Origin: an uncultured Oscillospiraceae bacterium | GTDB taxonomy: Bacteria > Bacillota > Clostridia > Oscillospirales > Oscillospiraceae | DNA length: 64,000 nucleotides | Assembly: GCA_947626265.1 (NCBI GenBank) | Contig: CANQRM010000011.1 | Span: 1-64,000 of the forward strand | Direction of reading: 5' to 3' | In this document: positions 46,986 through 55,975 of the stretch, in pieces | Numbering within the stretch: the stretch's first letter is position 1 | Layout: every line of letters begins with the position of its first letter | The notes under the pieces: model-generated | The model's input: the letters and a program-made list of their open reading frames with translations, nothing else | Database searches by the model: none | Told to the model about the DNA's origin: nothing | Translations under genes and position numbers: made by a program

Positions 46986-47504
46986 ATGCTGGATAAAAAG
47001 ATCGCCAAACTGCTGAACGAGCAGGTCAACAAGGAGCTCTATTCGGCCTATCTCTACCTTGACTTCGCCAACTACTACGCCGACGAGGGGCTGGACGGCT
47101 TCGCCCACTGGTATGAGGTCCAGGCCCAGGAGGAGCGGGACCATGCCTTCATGATCCGCCGGTACCTCATCAACAGCGGCGTGAAGGTGGAATTCCTGCC
47201 CATCGCCAAGCCCGACAAGGAGTTCAAAAACCACTTAGCCCCCCTGGAGGCGGGCTATGAGCACGAGCAGTACGTGACCTCCCTCATCACCGCCATCTAC
47301 CACGAGGCCTTTGAGCAGAAGGACTACAAGACCATGCAGTTCCTCGACTGGTTCATCAAGGAGCAGGGCGAGGAGGAGACCAACGCCGACGACATGGTGA
47401 AGAAGATGAAGCTCTTCGGCACCGACGCCAAGGGCCTGTACGCCCTGAACCAGGAGCTGGCCGCCCGGGTCTATACCCCCTCCGCCACCGGCCCCGCCAT
47501 GTGA
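46986..47504 (+). CDS. Ferritin (non-haem, bacterial type)
   Basis: A 172-residue four-helix iron-storage protein. Ferroxidase ligands are visible: Glu17 in NKELYSAYLY, Glu50/His53 in AQEERDHAFMI, Glu94 region in YVTSLITAIYHEA, and Gln/Glu in WFIKEQGEEETNADDM near 127-135. It oxidises Fe(II) and stores it in a 24-mer shell, protecting an anaerobe from iron plus oxygen. Start ATG 46986 follows AGAGGG; the upstream frame with MPVPHFF overlaps the promoter and is not used. Single gene. Confidence 0.95.
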   Translation: MLDKKIAKLLNEQVNKELYSAYLYLDFANYYADEGLDGFAHWYEVQAQEERDHAFMIRRYLINSGVKVEFLPIAKPDKEFKNHLAPLEAGYEHEQYVTSLITAIYHEAFEQKDYKTMQFLDWFIKEQGEEETNADDMVKKMKLFGTDAKGLYALNQELAARVYTPSATGPAM

Positions 47505-47521
47505 AAAGCTCTATACGGTGT

Positions 47522-47562
47522 AAAAAAGCACAGGTACGCACAATGCGTACCTGTGCTTTTTT
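47522..47562. terminator. Bidirectional terminator, ferritin / coiled-coil gene
   Basis: A 16-bp stem AAGCACAGGTACGCA with a CAA loop, flanked by A and T tracts on both sides. Confidence 0.92.
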
Positions 47563-47618
47563 ATAGACGAGTGGTGTCAGCTTACTTTGCAGCCCGTTCC
47601 GGGATGCTGGGCGGGCGG

Positions 47619-47987
47619 TTATTGGGCCTTCTTCAACTCTGAGACTTCCTGCATCAGAGACTTGACGACGGACTTGAGGAAAACGACGTCATCCTCCAGG
47701 TTGTCGACCCGGCTTTTGGGGGCCAGGGTCTCCAAAAGCGTCTGGTGGCCCTCTGCCAGCAGCTGGAAGTTGGGCATAACGGCGGTTTCAATGTAGGCCA
47801 TGATGCGGTTCTCCGAGGCATCGATCTTCGCCGTCATGCGTTCCTCGGTGGCGTCTATCTTCGCTGTCATGCGTTCCTCAGAGGCTGTGACAGCGGCGTC
47901 GATCTTCGCCGTCATGCGTTCCTCGGAAGCGGCGATAGAGGTGTCTATCAATTCTTTGATCGCTTGTAGGTCTTGCTTGTCTAACAT
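47619..47987 (-). CDS. Small coiled-coil protein with repeated heptad-like units
   Basis: A 122-residue soluble protein with no signal. Residues 16-58 are four tandem units of the form ASEERMTAKIDA or ATEERMTAKIDA, followed by SENRIMAYIETAVMPNFQLLAEGHQTLLETLAPKSRVDNLEDDVVFLKSVVKSLMQEVSELKK. It is wholly helical and probably oligomeric; similar proteins of Clostridia have no known function. The DNA repeats as 33-36 bp units. ATG 47987 has GGAGGT directly upstream; the 21 codons before it are non-coding. Confidence 0.75.
   Translation of the reverse strand: MLDKQDLQAIKELIDTSIAASEERMTAKIDAAVTASEERMTAKIDATEERMTAKIDASENRIMAYIETAVMPNFQLLAEGHQTLLETLAPKSRVDNLEDDVVFLKSVVKSLMQEVSELKKAQ
47830..47940 (-). 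repeat. Tandem 33-36 bp repeats in the coiled-coil gene
   Basis: Three to four imperfect copies of a GATCTTCGCCGTCATGCG / TTCCTC unit. Their number could vary between strains by slippage. Confidence 0.7.
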
Positions 47988-48129
47988 GGCATACCTCCAG
48001 AAGTGACCACCTGCTCCCTGACAAGAGCGGCGATCATTTCGCAAAATCAAGTTAGGCTGGCCGGAACCGGCAGCGCTTTTTGCGCTTATAGTATAATCTC
48101 CGTATCTGAAATCGTCAAGTCCTTCCGCC

Positions 48130-49017
48130 TTACGGCAGCAGGGCCACCGCCGCCCGGACCGCCGGGCGCAGGGGCTCCGCGCGCCAGTAGATCACGTCGT
48201 CGAAGTAGAGATCGTCCACCGGGATGAGCCGGACATTGGGGTCGGAGACGATGCGGTTGTTTTCCGAGATGACGGATATGCCGATGCCTGCCTCCACGTA
48301 GAGAAGCAGCGTCTCGATGGAGGCGGCCTCCCGGATGATGCGGGGCTCGAACCCCGCCCGGCGGCAGACTTCCTGCAGCGTGCGAAAGCCCTGGGGCGTC
48401 TCCTCCTGGGAAAGAGCGATGAAGCTCTCGTCCCGGAGCATGGGCAGGGTCACCGTGTCGTGCTGGGCCATGGGGTCCCGGGCGTTGATGGCGATGACGC
48501 CCCGGCAGGTGCTCATGATGCGCCGGACCATGGACGCGGGGAGGGGCGGGGTGATGCCGCTGACCTCGCTGGTGACGATCATGTCCAGGCGCCCGGCGCC
48601 GAACTCCTGCCACAGCTTATGCATGCTGCACCGCTCCAGGCGCAGGAGGATATCCGGGTGCTCCTCCTGGAAACTCCTCAGCTGCTGGGGCACCATGGAG
48701 GACACGTTCACCCCCTCCAATACCCCCAGGGACAGGACGTTGTCCCGCTCCTGCTGCAGGGCCTGGGCCGCCAGCAGGGACTGGTCTATCTTGTCCAGCG
48801 CCTCGGACCACTCCTGGCTCAGGAGCCTTCCCGCCTCCGTGAGGCGCACCTGCTTGCCCACCCGGTGGAAAAGCCGCACCCCCGTGGTGTGCTCCAACTC
48901 GGCGATGCGCTTGCTCAAATTGGGCTGGGCCGTGTACAGCTCGTTGGCCGCCCGGGAGAAGTTCTCATACCGGGCCGCCGTGATGAAATACCGGATGGCG
49001 TTCAGGGAAATGTTCAT
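48130..49017 (-). CDS. LysR-family transcriptional regulator
   Basis: A 295-residue LTTR. The winged helix-turn-helix at the N terminus is typical: AIRYFITAARYENFSRAANELYTAQPNLSKRIAELEHTTGVRLFHRVGKQVRLTEAGRLL; an effector-binding domain follows from about 90 (SLGVLEGVNVSSMVP). ATG 49017 agrees with the promoter, whereas an in-frame ATG at 49050 would lie upstream of the predicted transcript start. It is divergent from the HAD-glycosidase operon, the classic arrangement for an activator of it. Confidence 0.88.
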   Translation of the reverse strand: MNISLNAIRYFITAARYENFSRAANELYTAQPNLSKRIAELEHTTGVRLFHRVGKQVRLTEAGRLLSQEWSEALDKIDQSLLAAQALQQERDNVLSLGVLEGVNVSSMVPQQLRSFQEEHPDILLRLERCSMHKLWQEFGAGRLDMIVTSEVSGITPPLPASMVRRIMSTCRGVIAINARDPMAQHDTVTLPMLRDESFIALSQEETPQGFRTLQEVCRRAGFEPRIIREAASIETLLLYVEAGIGISVISENNRIVSDPNVRLIPVDDLYFDDVIYWRAEPLRPAVRAAVALLP

Positions 49018-49040
49018 ACCATACACATCCTCTCGGGAAA

Positions 49041-49069
49041 AGTATAGCATATTTATTCCCTTTTGTATA
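49041..49069 (-). promoter_or_regulatory. Promoter of the LysR gene
   Basis: Minus-strand -35 TATACA (49064-49069), 17-bp spacer, -10 TATACT (49041-49046). Confidence 0.55.
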
Positions 49070-49092
49070 TATAAAAACGGAAAACAGATATT

Positions 49093-49121
49093 TCTTATTT
49101 GTTTAATGAACAATTATAATA
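49093..49121 (+). promoter_or_regulatory. Promoter of the glycoside-use operon
   Basis: Perfect -10 TATAAT (49116-49121) with a poor -35 (TTCTTA, 49093-49098), as in activator-dependent promoters. The shared 170-bp AT-rich region to the LysR gene is where its sites would lie. Confidence 0.55.
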
Positions 49122-49190
49122 GGAGAATACAAGGCGTTTTTATGCAATTCTGATACTTCATACAGCGTTTCCCGTCGAAAGGAGGAGGCT

Positions 49191-50033
49191 ATGGGCGCGT
49201 TCAAGGATTTTAAGAGGAAAAAGGACTTTCTGGTGTGCGTGGACTCGGACGGCTGCGCCATGGACACCATGGACTGCAAGCACATCCACTGCTTCGGTCC
49301 GAAGATCATCGACGAGTGGGGCCTGGAGGCCTGGAAGGACGACATCCTGACCCGCTGGAACGAGATAAACCTCTACTCCATGACCCGGGGCATCAACCGG
49401 TTCAAGGGCCTTAATATGATGCTCACGGAGATCAACGAAAAATACACGCCCATCGAGGGCTTATCCGACCTGACCGCGTGGGTGAACTCCGGCGCGGCCC
49501 CCAGCAACGACGCCCTGCAGAAGGCCATCGACGAGACGGGAAGCCCCATCCTCAAAAAGGCCCTGAACTGGTCCAAGGCCGTGAACGAGGCCATCAACGC
49601 CCTGCCCGACAGCATGAAGCTGCCCTATCCCGGGGTGCAGGAGGCGCTGGCCCTGGCCCATGAGAAGGCGGACGTGGCCATCGTGTCCAGCGCCAACCCC
49701 GGCGCGGTGCTGGAGGAGTGGGAAAAGTACGGCCTGCTGCCCCACACCGACGTGGTCTGCGCCCAGGACGTGGGGAGCAAGGCGTTCTGCATCGCGGAGC
49801 TCTTGAAGCAGGGGTACGCCCCCGACCATGTGCTCATGTGCGGCGACGCGCCCGGCGACATGGACGCGGCCGCGAAAAACGGCGTGCTCTACTACCCCAT
49901 CCAGGTCCGGCAGGAGAAGGAGTGCTGGGCCGAGTTCGTGTCCGAGGGCTTTGAGCACCTGTTGAACGGGACATACGCCGGGGAATACCAGCAGGCGAAG
50001 ATAGACGCGTTTTTGAAAAATCTGGGGGGCTGA
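49191..50033 (+). CDS. HAD-superfamily hydrolase
   Basis: A 280-residue HAD phosphatase-like protein. Motif I is VCVDSDGCAMDT near 17 (nucleophile Asp and the second Asp two residues on), motif II Ser is in AIVSSANPG near 164, motif III Lys in GSKAFCIAELL, and motif IV MCGDAPGDMDAA near 220. A cap domain lies between motifs I and II. No family-level substrate is evident; as first gene of the glycoside operon it may dephosphorylate a sugar phosphate. A strong AAAGGAGGAGG site precedes the ATG. Confidence 0.85.
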   Translation: MGAFKDFKRKKDFLVCVDSDGCAMDTMDCKHIHCFGPKIIDEWGLEAWKDDILTRWNEINLYSMTRGINRFKGLNMMLTEINEKYTPIEGLSDLTAWVNSGAAPSNDALQKAIDETGSPILKKALNWSKAVNEAINALPDSMKLPYPGVQEALALAHEKADVAIVSSANPGAVLEEWEKYGLLPHTDVVCAQDVGSKAFCIAELLKQGYAPDHVLMCGDAPGDMDAAAKNGVLYYPIQVRQEKECWAEFVSEGFEHLLNGTYAGEYQQAKIDAFLKNLGG

Positions 50034-50070
50034 GGCCCTGTCAAAAGCATTATAAAAGGAGGAGAAAGCC

Positions 50071-51846
50071 ATGGTAGACATGAAAGCGAAGCCCTTTTTC
50101 CTGACGGATGAGGACTGCAAGTGGGTGGAGGACACCATCGCGGGCATGAGCCTGGACGAGAAGATAGGCCAGCTCTTCTTCAACATGGGCGACAGCCGGG
50201 ACGAGGAATACCTGAAGATGACGGTAAACAAGTACCACATCGGCGGCATCCGCTATAACCCGGGCAAGGCCGACGAGATCTACGAGCAGAACCGCATCCT
50301 CCAGGAGAACAGCAAGATCCCCCTCATCATCGCCTGCAACACCGAAAACGGCGGCAACGGCGCCTGCGTGGACGGCACGCCCATCGGCTGCCAGACGAAG
50401 ATCGGCGCCACCCGGGACCCCAAGTACGCCCATGACCTGGGCTACATGTCCAACAAGGAGGCCGCGGCCATCGGCTGCAACCTCTCTTTCGCCCCGGTCA
50501 GCGACATCTTCCTGAACTGGGAAAACCCGGTCATCGGCCTGCGGACCTACGGCAACGACACCGACCAGGTGGCGGCCATGGCGAAGGCCTATCTGGAGGG
50601 CGCCCATGAGAATCCCGGCTTTGCCTGCGCCGCCAAGCACTTCCCCGGCGACGGTCTGGACTTCCGGGACCAGCACGTGGCAAACTCTGTGAACAGCTAT
50701 TCCTGCGAGGAGTGGGACGCCACCTTCGGCAAGGTCTATGAGACCCTCATCGACGCGGGACTGGAGGCCATCATGGCCGGGCACATCATGCAGCCGGCCT
50801 ATACGCGCCACTTCAACCCCACCATCGCCGACGACGACATCATGCCCGCCACCCTGTCCCCGGAGCTGATCACTGGCCTTCTGCGGGGGAAGCTGGGCTT
50901 CAACGGCATGGTCCTCACCGACGCCAGCCACATGGTGGGCCTCACCTGCCGGATGCAGCGTAAGGACCTGATGCCCGCCGCCATCGCCGCGGGCGTGGAC
51001 ATGTTCCTGTTCTTCAACGACATGGAGGAGGACTTCAACGCCATGAAAGCGGGCTATCTGGACGGGCGCATCACGGAAGAGCGCCTCAGCGACGCCCTGC
51101 ACCGCATCCTGGCCCTCAAGGCCCACATGGGCCTGCACAAGAAGGCCAAGGCCGAGATCATGCCCCCCAGGGCGCAGGTCCATGAGATCGTGGGCTGCGC
51201 GGAGCACAAGGCCGCCCAGAAGGAGATCGCCGACAAGGCCATCACCCTGGTGAAGTACAAGGACGCCGACGTGCTGCCCATGATCCCGGAGCGGTACAAG
51301 CGCATCATGATCGTGTACGTGAAGGGCCTGGAGGCCCCCGGCCTCGGCGCGCTCTTCAACCAGAACGCCGTCTCCCCCGCCGACAAGCTGCGGGATAGGC
51401 TCAATGCAAAGGGCTTCGACGCCTTCGTATACGAGAGCCCCATCCAGAAGCTGATGCAGCAGATCCAGCGGGGCGAGAAGGCCGACCTGAACCTCTACTT
51501 CGCCGGCAAGTCCGCCATCAAGGACTTTGTGGCCGGCCAGGACCTGATCATCACCATGGTGGACATCGCCGGCGGCTTCCAGCCGGTGGCCCGGCCCGCC
51601 TTCGGCATGACCAAGGGCGGCGGCGAGATACCTTGGTACGTCCACGAGCTGCCCGTCATCGTGGTGGGCACCCAGCAGCCCTTCGTCCTGGCGGACATCC
51701 CCCAGGCCCGGACTTATATCAATACCTACGACAGCCTGGACACCACCCTGGACGCCCTGGTTGAAAAGCTCATGACCGGCCCCGAGGCTTTCGTGGGCCA
51801 GGACCCGGTGGACGCGTTCTGCGGCGTGTGGGACACCCATCTGTAA
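50071..51846 (+). CDS. Glycoside hydrolase family 3 enzyme (copy 1)
   Basis: A 591-residue cytosolic GH3 enzyme: a TIM barrel (residues 20-340) and a C-terminal sandwich domain (about 375-590). KHFPGDGLDFRDQHV contains the conserved KHFPG and a D-x-H like the catalytic dyad of NagZ-type N-acetylglucosaminidases; the nucleophile Asp is in VLTDASHMVGL. No signal peptide, so it works on imported oligosaccharide. It could be a beta-glucosidase or a beta-N-acetylhexosaminidase; the D-x-H favours the latter weakly. It lies 12 nt before a paralog. RBS AAAAGGAGGAG. Confidence 0.86.
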   Translation: MVDMKAKPFFLTDEDCKWVEDTIAGMSLDEKIGQLFFNMGDSRDEEYLKMTVNKYHIGGIRYNPGKADEIYEQNRILQENSKIPLIIACNTENGGNGACVDGTPIGCQTKIGATRDPKYAHDLGYMSNKEAAAIGCNLSFAPVSDIFLNWENPVIGLRTYGNDTDQVAAMAKAYLEGAHENPGFACAAKHFPGDGLDFRDQHVANSVNSYSCEEWDATFGKVYETLIDAGLEAIMAGHIMQPAYTRHFNPTIADDDIMPATLSPELITGLLRGKLGFNGMVLTDASHMVGLTCRMQRKDLMPAAIAAGVDMFLFFNDMEEDFNAMKAGYLDGRITEERLSDALHRILALKAHMGLHKKAKAEIMPPRAQVHEIVGCAEHKAAQKEIADKAITLVKYKDADVLPMIPERYKRIMIVYVKGLEAPGLGALFNQNAVSPADKLRDRLNAKGFDAFVYESPIQKLMQQIQRGEKADLNLYFAGKSAIKDFVAGQDLIITMVDIAGGFQPVARPAFGMTKGGGEIPWYVHELPVIVVGTQQPFVLADIPQARTYINTYDSLDTTLDALVEKLMTGPEAFVGQDPVDAFCGVWDTHL

Positions 51847-51858
51847 GGAGGACTTGCC

Positions 51859-53634
51859 ATGGTCGATTTAAAAGCCAACCCCTATTTCCTCTCCGATGAA
51901 GACATCGCCTGGGTGGAAAAGACCATCGCGGCCATGACCGACGAGGAGAAGGTGGGCCAGCTCTTCTTCCAGCTCACCTCCAGCCAGGAGGAGGGCTACC
52001 TCAGGGAGCTCATGGAGAAGTACCACCTGGGCGGCTGCCGGTATAACGGCATGCCCGGGGCGAAGGTGCTGGAGCAGAACCGCATTTTGCAAAAGTACGC
52101 CAAGGTGCCCCTCATCATCGCCTGCAACACCGAGGCCGGCGGCGACGGCGCCTGCTCCGACGGCGTGAACATCGGCTCCGGCATCAAGGTCGGCGCCACC
52201 GGGAACGCCCAATACGCCCACGACCTGGGCCGCATGGCGAACGCCCAGGCCGCGGCCATCGGCTGCAACATGGCCTTCGCGCCGGTGTGCGACATCCACT
52301 ACAACTGGCAGAACGAGGAGATCATCTCCCGGGGTTTCGGCAACGATCCGGCGCGGGTCGCCGCCATGAGCCGGGCCTATCTGGACGGGGCCCACACCAT
52401 CCCCGGCTTCGCCTGCGCCGCCAAGCACTTCCCCGGCAACGGCCAGGACTACCGGGACGCCCACATGGCCAACAACATCAACGAATTTGACCGGGACCAG
52501 TGGATGGCCACCTATGGCATGGTCTACAAGACCCTCATCGACGGCGGCCTGGACGCCATCATGGGCGGGCACATCATGCTGCCGAAATACATGCGTGAGG
52601 TGCGCCCCGGCATCACCGACGACGAGATGCTGCCCGCCACCCTGTGCCCCGAGATCATGACCGGGCTATTGCGTGACGAGCTGGGCTTCAACGGCATGGT
52701 GGTCACCGACGCCAGCCACATGGTGGGCATGACGGACCGGATGAAGCGCCGGGACATGCTGCCCGCCGCCATCAACGCCGGGTGCGACATATTCCTGTTC
52801 TTCAACGACCCGGACGAGGACTTCGCCACCATGCTGGACGCCTACAAGACCGGCATTATAAGCGAGGCCCGCATGACCGAGGCGCTGACGCGCATTCTGG
52901 GCCTGAAGGCCCACATGGGGCTCAACAAGAAGGCCAAGGAGGAGCTCGTCCCCTCCCCCGAGGCCCTGCCCGGTGTGCTTTCAGACCCCAGCTACAAAAA
53001 GACCGCCGAGGTCATCAGCCGGGAGGCTCTGACCCTTGTCAAGTACAAGGACGAGGGCGTGCTGCCCCTGGACCCCAAGAAGACAAAGCGGGTCATGATC
53101 GTGTACGTCAAGGGCGCGGACGGGCCCATGGCGGCGCTGGCGGCCATGGCCATGGGCGCCGGCGGGAAACGCAAGAACCCCGCCGAGGACCTGCGGGACC
53201 GGCTCATTGAAAAGGGCTTCGACGCCTTTATCTATGAAAGCCCCCTGGAGAAGATCAAAAAGCAGATCGCCGCGGGCCAGACCCCCAGCCTGAACCTGTA
53301 CTTCGCCGGGAAGAACGCCATCGCGGACTTCGTCTCCCAGATGGACCTGGTGATAACCCTGTGCGACGTGGCCAGCGGCCACCCCGCCTTCGGCATGAGC
53401 AAGGGCGGCGGCGAGATCCCCTGGTACGTGTTCGAAGTGCCCGTGGTGGCCATCAGCGTGAACCTGCCCACCATGCTGGCGGACATCCCCGCCGTGCGGA
53501 CCTACATCAACGCCTACGACGCCAAGCCCTACACCATGGACGCGCTGGTGGAGGCGCTGGTGACCGGGCCGGAGGCCTTCCACGGGAAGGACCCCATCGA
53601 CAGCTTCTGCGGTCTGTGGGATACCCGCATCTAA
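51859..53634 (+). CDS. Glycoside hydrolase family 3 enzyme (copy 2)
   Basis: A 591-residue paralog of the preceding gene with the same length and architecture, about 60 percent alike by eye. It has KHFPGNGQDYRDAHM and nucleophile VVTDASHMVGM. The main differences lie in the substrate-facing loops (for example DIHYNWQNEEIISRGFGND against DIFLNWENPVIGLRTYGND), suggesting different linkages or sugars. No signal peptide. RBS AAGGAGG 6-7 nt before the ATG. The tandem copy and the following GH2 gene form a cytoplasmic oligosaccharide-degrading set. Confidence 0.86.
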   Translation: MVDLKANPYFLSDEDIAWVEKTIAAMTDEEKVGQLFFQLTSSQEEGYLRELMEKYHLGGCRYNGMPGAKVLEQNRILQKYAKVPLIIACNTEAGGDGACSDGVNIGSGIKVGATGNAQYAHDLGRMANAQAAAIGCNMAFAPVCDIHYNWQNEEIISRGFGNDPARVAAMSRAYLDGAHTIPGFACAAKHFPGNGQDYRDAHMANNINEFDRDQWMATYGMVYKTLIDGGLDAIMGGHIMLPKYMREVRPGITDDEMLPATLCPEIMTGLLRDELGFNGMVVTDASHMVGMTDRMKRRDMLPAAINAGCDIFLFFNDPDEDFATMLDAYKTGIISEARMTEALTRILGLKAHMGLNKKAKEELVPSPEALPGVLSDPSYKKTAEVISREALTLVKYKDEGVLPLDPKKTKRVMIVYVKGADGPMAALAAMAMGAGGKRKNPAEDLRDRLIEKGFDAFIYESPLEKIKKQIAAGQTPSLNLYFAGKNAIADFVSQMDLVITLCDVASGHPAFGMSKGGGEIPWYVFEVPVVAISVNLPTMLADIPAVRTYINAYDAKPYTMDALVEALVTGPEAFHGKDPIDSFCGLWDTRI

Positions 53635-53650
53635 AGAAAAGGAGGAGAAC

Positions 53651-55918
53651 ATGCGTCAAGTCATCAACATCGACAAGGGCTGGAAGTTCATAAAATCTGA
53701 CGCGGGCCTGCCCGACGCCCTGCCCGCGGACTGGGAGAGCGTGGACCTGCCCCACACCTGGAACGCGGTGGACGGCTGCGACGGCAACGGCAGCTACTAT
53801 CGGGGCAAGTGCTGGTACGCCCGCACCTTTGAAACGCCGAAGCAGCCCCTGGCCGGGGGCCGGGTATTCGTGGAGGTGCTGGCCGCGGGCCAGCAGGCCA
53901 CGGTGTACGTCAACGGCCAGGAAGTCACCTATCATGAGGGCGGCTACTCCACCTTCCGGGCGGATGTGACCGGCCTGTGCAAGGAAAATGAGGAGAACCT
54001 CCTCGTCATCGCCTGCTCCAACGAGGAGAAGAGCAGCGTCTATCCTCAGTCCGCCGACTTCACCTTCTACGGCGGCCTGTACCGGGGCGTGAACATCATC
54101 AGCGTGCCCGACGCCCACTTCGACCTGGAGTACTTCGGCGGCCCGGGCCTCGCCGTCACGCCAAAGCCCCAGCCCTGCGGCGGCGCCACCTTCGAGCTGA
54201 ACGCCTGGGTGAAGAACGCCGACGAGAACTTCACGGTCCTCTGGTCCGTGGAGGATGAGGAGGGCAACGAGGTGGCCGCGGCCTGCCGGCCGGCGGAGAG
54301 CCCCGCCGTCACGGTGTCCGTGCCCGACACCAACCTTTGGAGCGTCGACGAGCCCTATCTCTACACCGTCACCGCCACCCTGCAGCGGCGGAACGAGGCC
54401 TATGACGAGATCGCCTGCCGGGCGGGCGTGCGGAGCTTCTCCGTCACCCCCGACGAAGGGTTCATCCTCAACGGCGTCCAGACCCCCCTTCGGGGCGTCA
54501 GCCGCCATCAGGACCGGCTCTACAAGGGCAATGCTCTCACCGCCGACGAGCACTATGAGGACGCCTGGCTCATCAAGGAGCTGGGGGCCAACACCATCCG
54601 TCTGGCCCATTATCAGCACTCCCAGGACTTCTACGACGCCTGCGACGAGCTGGGCTTCATCATCTGGGCGGAGATACCCTTCATCAGCGTGTTCAACAAA
54701 GACCCCGCCGCCCATGAAAACTGCGTCTCCCAGATGACGGAGCTCATCATCCAGAACTACAACCACCCCTCCATCTGCTTCTGGGGCGTGTCCAACGAGA
54801 TACTGATCGGCGGCATCAGCGAGAAGCTGGTGGAAAACCACAAGGAGCTGAACGAGCTCTGTCACAAGCTGGACCCGACGCGCCTGACCACCATCGCCCA
54901 CGTGTCCATGACCCCGGTGGAGAGCCCCATGCACCACATCACCGACGTGGAGAGCTACAACCACTACTTCGGCTGGTACGGCGGCAAGATGGAGGACAAC
55001 GGGCCGTGGCTGGATAACTTCCATAAGGTCCACCCGGACATCTGCCTCGGCATGAGCGAGTACGGCTGCGAGGGCATCATCACCTACCACGGCCCCAACC
55101 CCGCCTGCAAGGACTACTCCGAGGAATACCAGGCCCTGTACCACGAGCACCTGGCGAAGGTGTTCGACGAGCGGCCCTGGATATGGTCCACCCACGTGTG
55201 GAACATGTTCGACTTCGGATGCGCGGCCCGGAACGAGGGCGGCGTGGCCGGCCGGAACAACAAGGGCCTCATGACCATGGACCGGAAGACCAAGAAGGAC
55301 AGCTACTACATCTACCAGGCCTATTGGACGAAGGAGCCCATGGTCCACATCTGCGGCAAGCGGTACGCTCAGCGGGCCGGGGAGACCACTCTCGTGAAGG
55401 TCTATTCCAACCAGCCCACGGTGGAGCTCTTCCTCAACGGCGAGAAGATCGCCGAGCAGAGCGCCGAAAAGGTCTTTGAGTTCACCGTCGCCCTGCATGA
55501 GGGCTTCAACACCCTCCTGGCCATAGCGGGAACCGTGAAGGACACCGCCACCATCGAGAAGGTGGAAAAGGAGCCGGCCATTTACGTGCTGCCCGAGGTC
55601 AACGAGCGGGCCGAGGGCGTGGCCAACTGGTTCAAGATGGTGGGCAACCTGGACCTTTCTGCCCCCATGGAGTTCCCGGAAGGCTTCTACAGCGTGAAGG
55701 ACACCATGGAGGAGCTCTTTAAAAACGAAGAGGCCGGCGCCGTCGTCCGCAAAGCCGTGAAGATGGCCACCAACTTCGACGTGGCCCCCGGCGAGGGCAT
55801 GTGGGGCATGATGAAGGGCATGACCCCCGAGGCCATGATGTCGCTTGGCGGCGGCATGCTGCCCGAGGGCTTCCTGGAGAGCCTCAACGCCCAGCTCATC
55901 AAGATCAAGAAGGCATAA
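53651..55918 (+). CDS. Glycoside hydrolase family 2 enzyme (beta-galactosidase/glucuronidase-like)
   Basis: A 755-residue cytosolic GH2 enzyme. A sugar-binding jelly roll (residues 10-170), an Ig-like domain (180-275) and a TIM barrel (280-570) carry RGVSRHQD, the acid/base Glu in CFWGVSNEIL near 388 and the nucleophile Glu in LGMSEYGCEG near 467. GRNNKGLMTMDR contains the N-x-K pair that glucuronidases use for the carboxylate, but this also appears in many galactosidases, so the sugar is open. The last 110 residues are an unusual Met-rich helical extension not found in LacZ. RBS AAAGGAGGAG. Confidence 0.88.
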   Translation: MRQVINIDKGWKFIKSDAGLPDALPADWESVDLPHTWNAVDGCDGNGSYYRGKCWYARTFETPKQPLAGGRVFVEVLAAGQQATVYVNGQEVTYHEGGYSTFRADVTGLCKENEENLLVIACSNEEKSSVYPQSADFTFYGGLYRGVNIISVPDAHFDLEYFGGPGLAVTPKPQPCGGATFELNAWVKNADENFTVLWSVEDEEGNEVAAACRPAESPAVTVSVPDTNLWSVDEPYLYTVTATLQRRNEAYDEIACRAGVRSFSVTPDEGFILNGVQTPLRGVSRHQDRLYKGNALTADEHYEDAWLIKELGANTIRLAHYQHSQDFYDACDELGFIIWAEIPFISVFNKDPAAHENCVSQMTELIIQNYNHPSICFWGVSNEILIGGISEKLVENHKELNELCHKLDPTRLTTIAHVSMTPVESPMHHITDVESYNHYFGWYGGKMEDNGPWLDNFHKVHPDICLGMSEYGCEGIITYHGPNPACKDYSEEYQALYHEHLAKVFDERPWIWSTHVWNMFDFGCAARNEGGVAGRNNKGLMTMDRKTKKDSYYIYQAYWTKEPMVHICGKRYAQRAGETTLVKVYSNQPTVELFLNGEKIAEQSAEKVFEFTVALHEGFNTLLAIAGTVKDTATIEKVEKEPAIYVLPEVNERAEGVANWFKMVGNLDLSAPMEFPEGFYSVKDTMEELFKNEEAGAVVRKAVKMATNFDVAPGEGMWGMMKGMTPEAMMSLGGGMLPEGFLESLNAQLIKIKKA

Positions 55919-55975
55919 AACATGTATTTTTGCTCCCGGGGGGAGCTGAAATAAACAAGAAAAGGAGTAAAAGCA

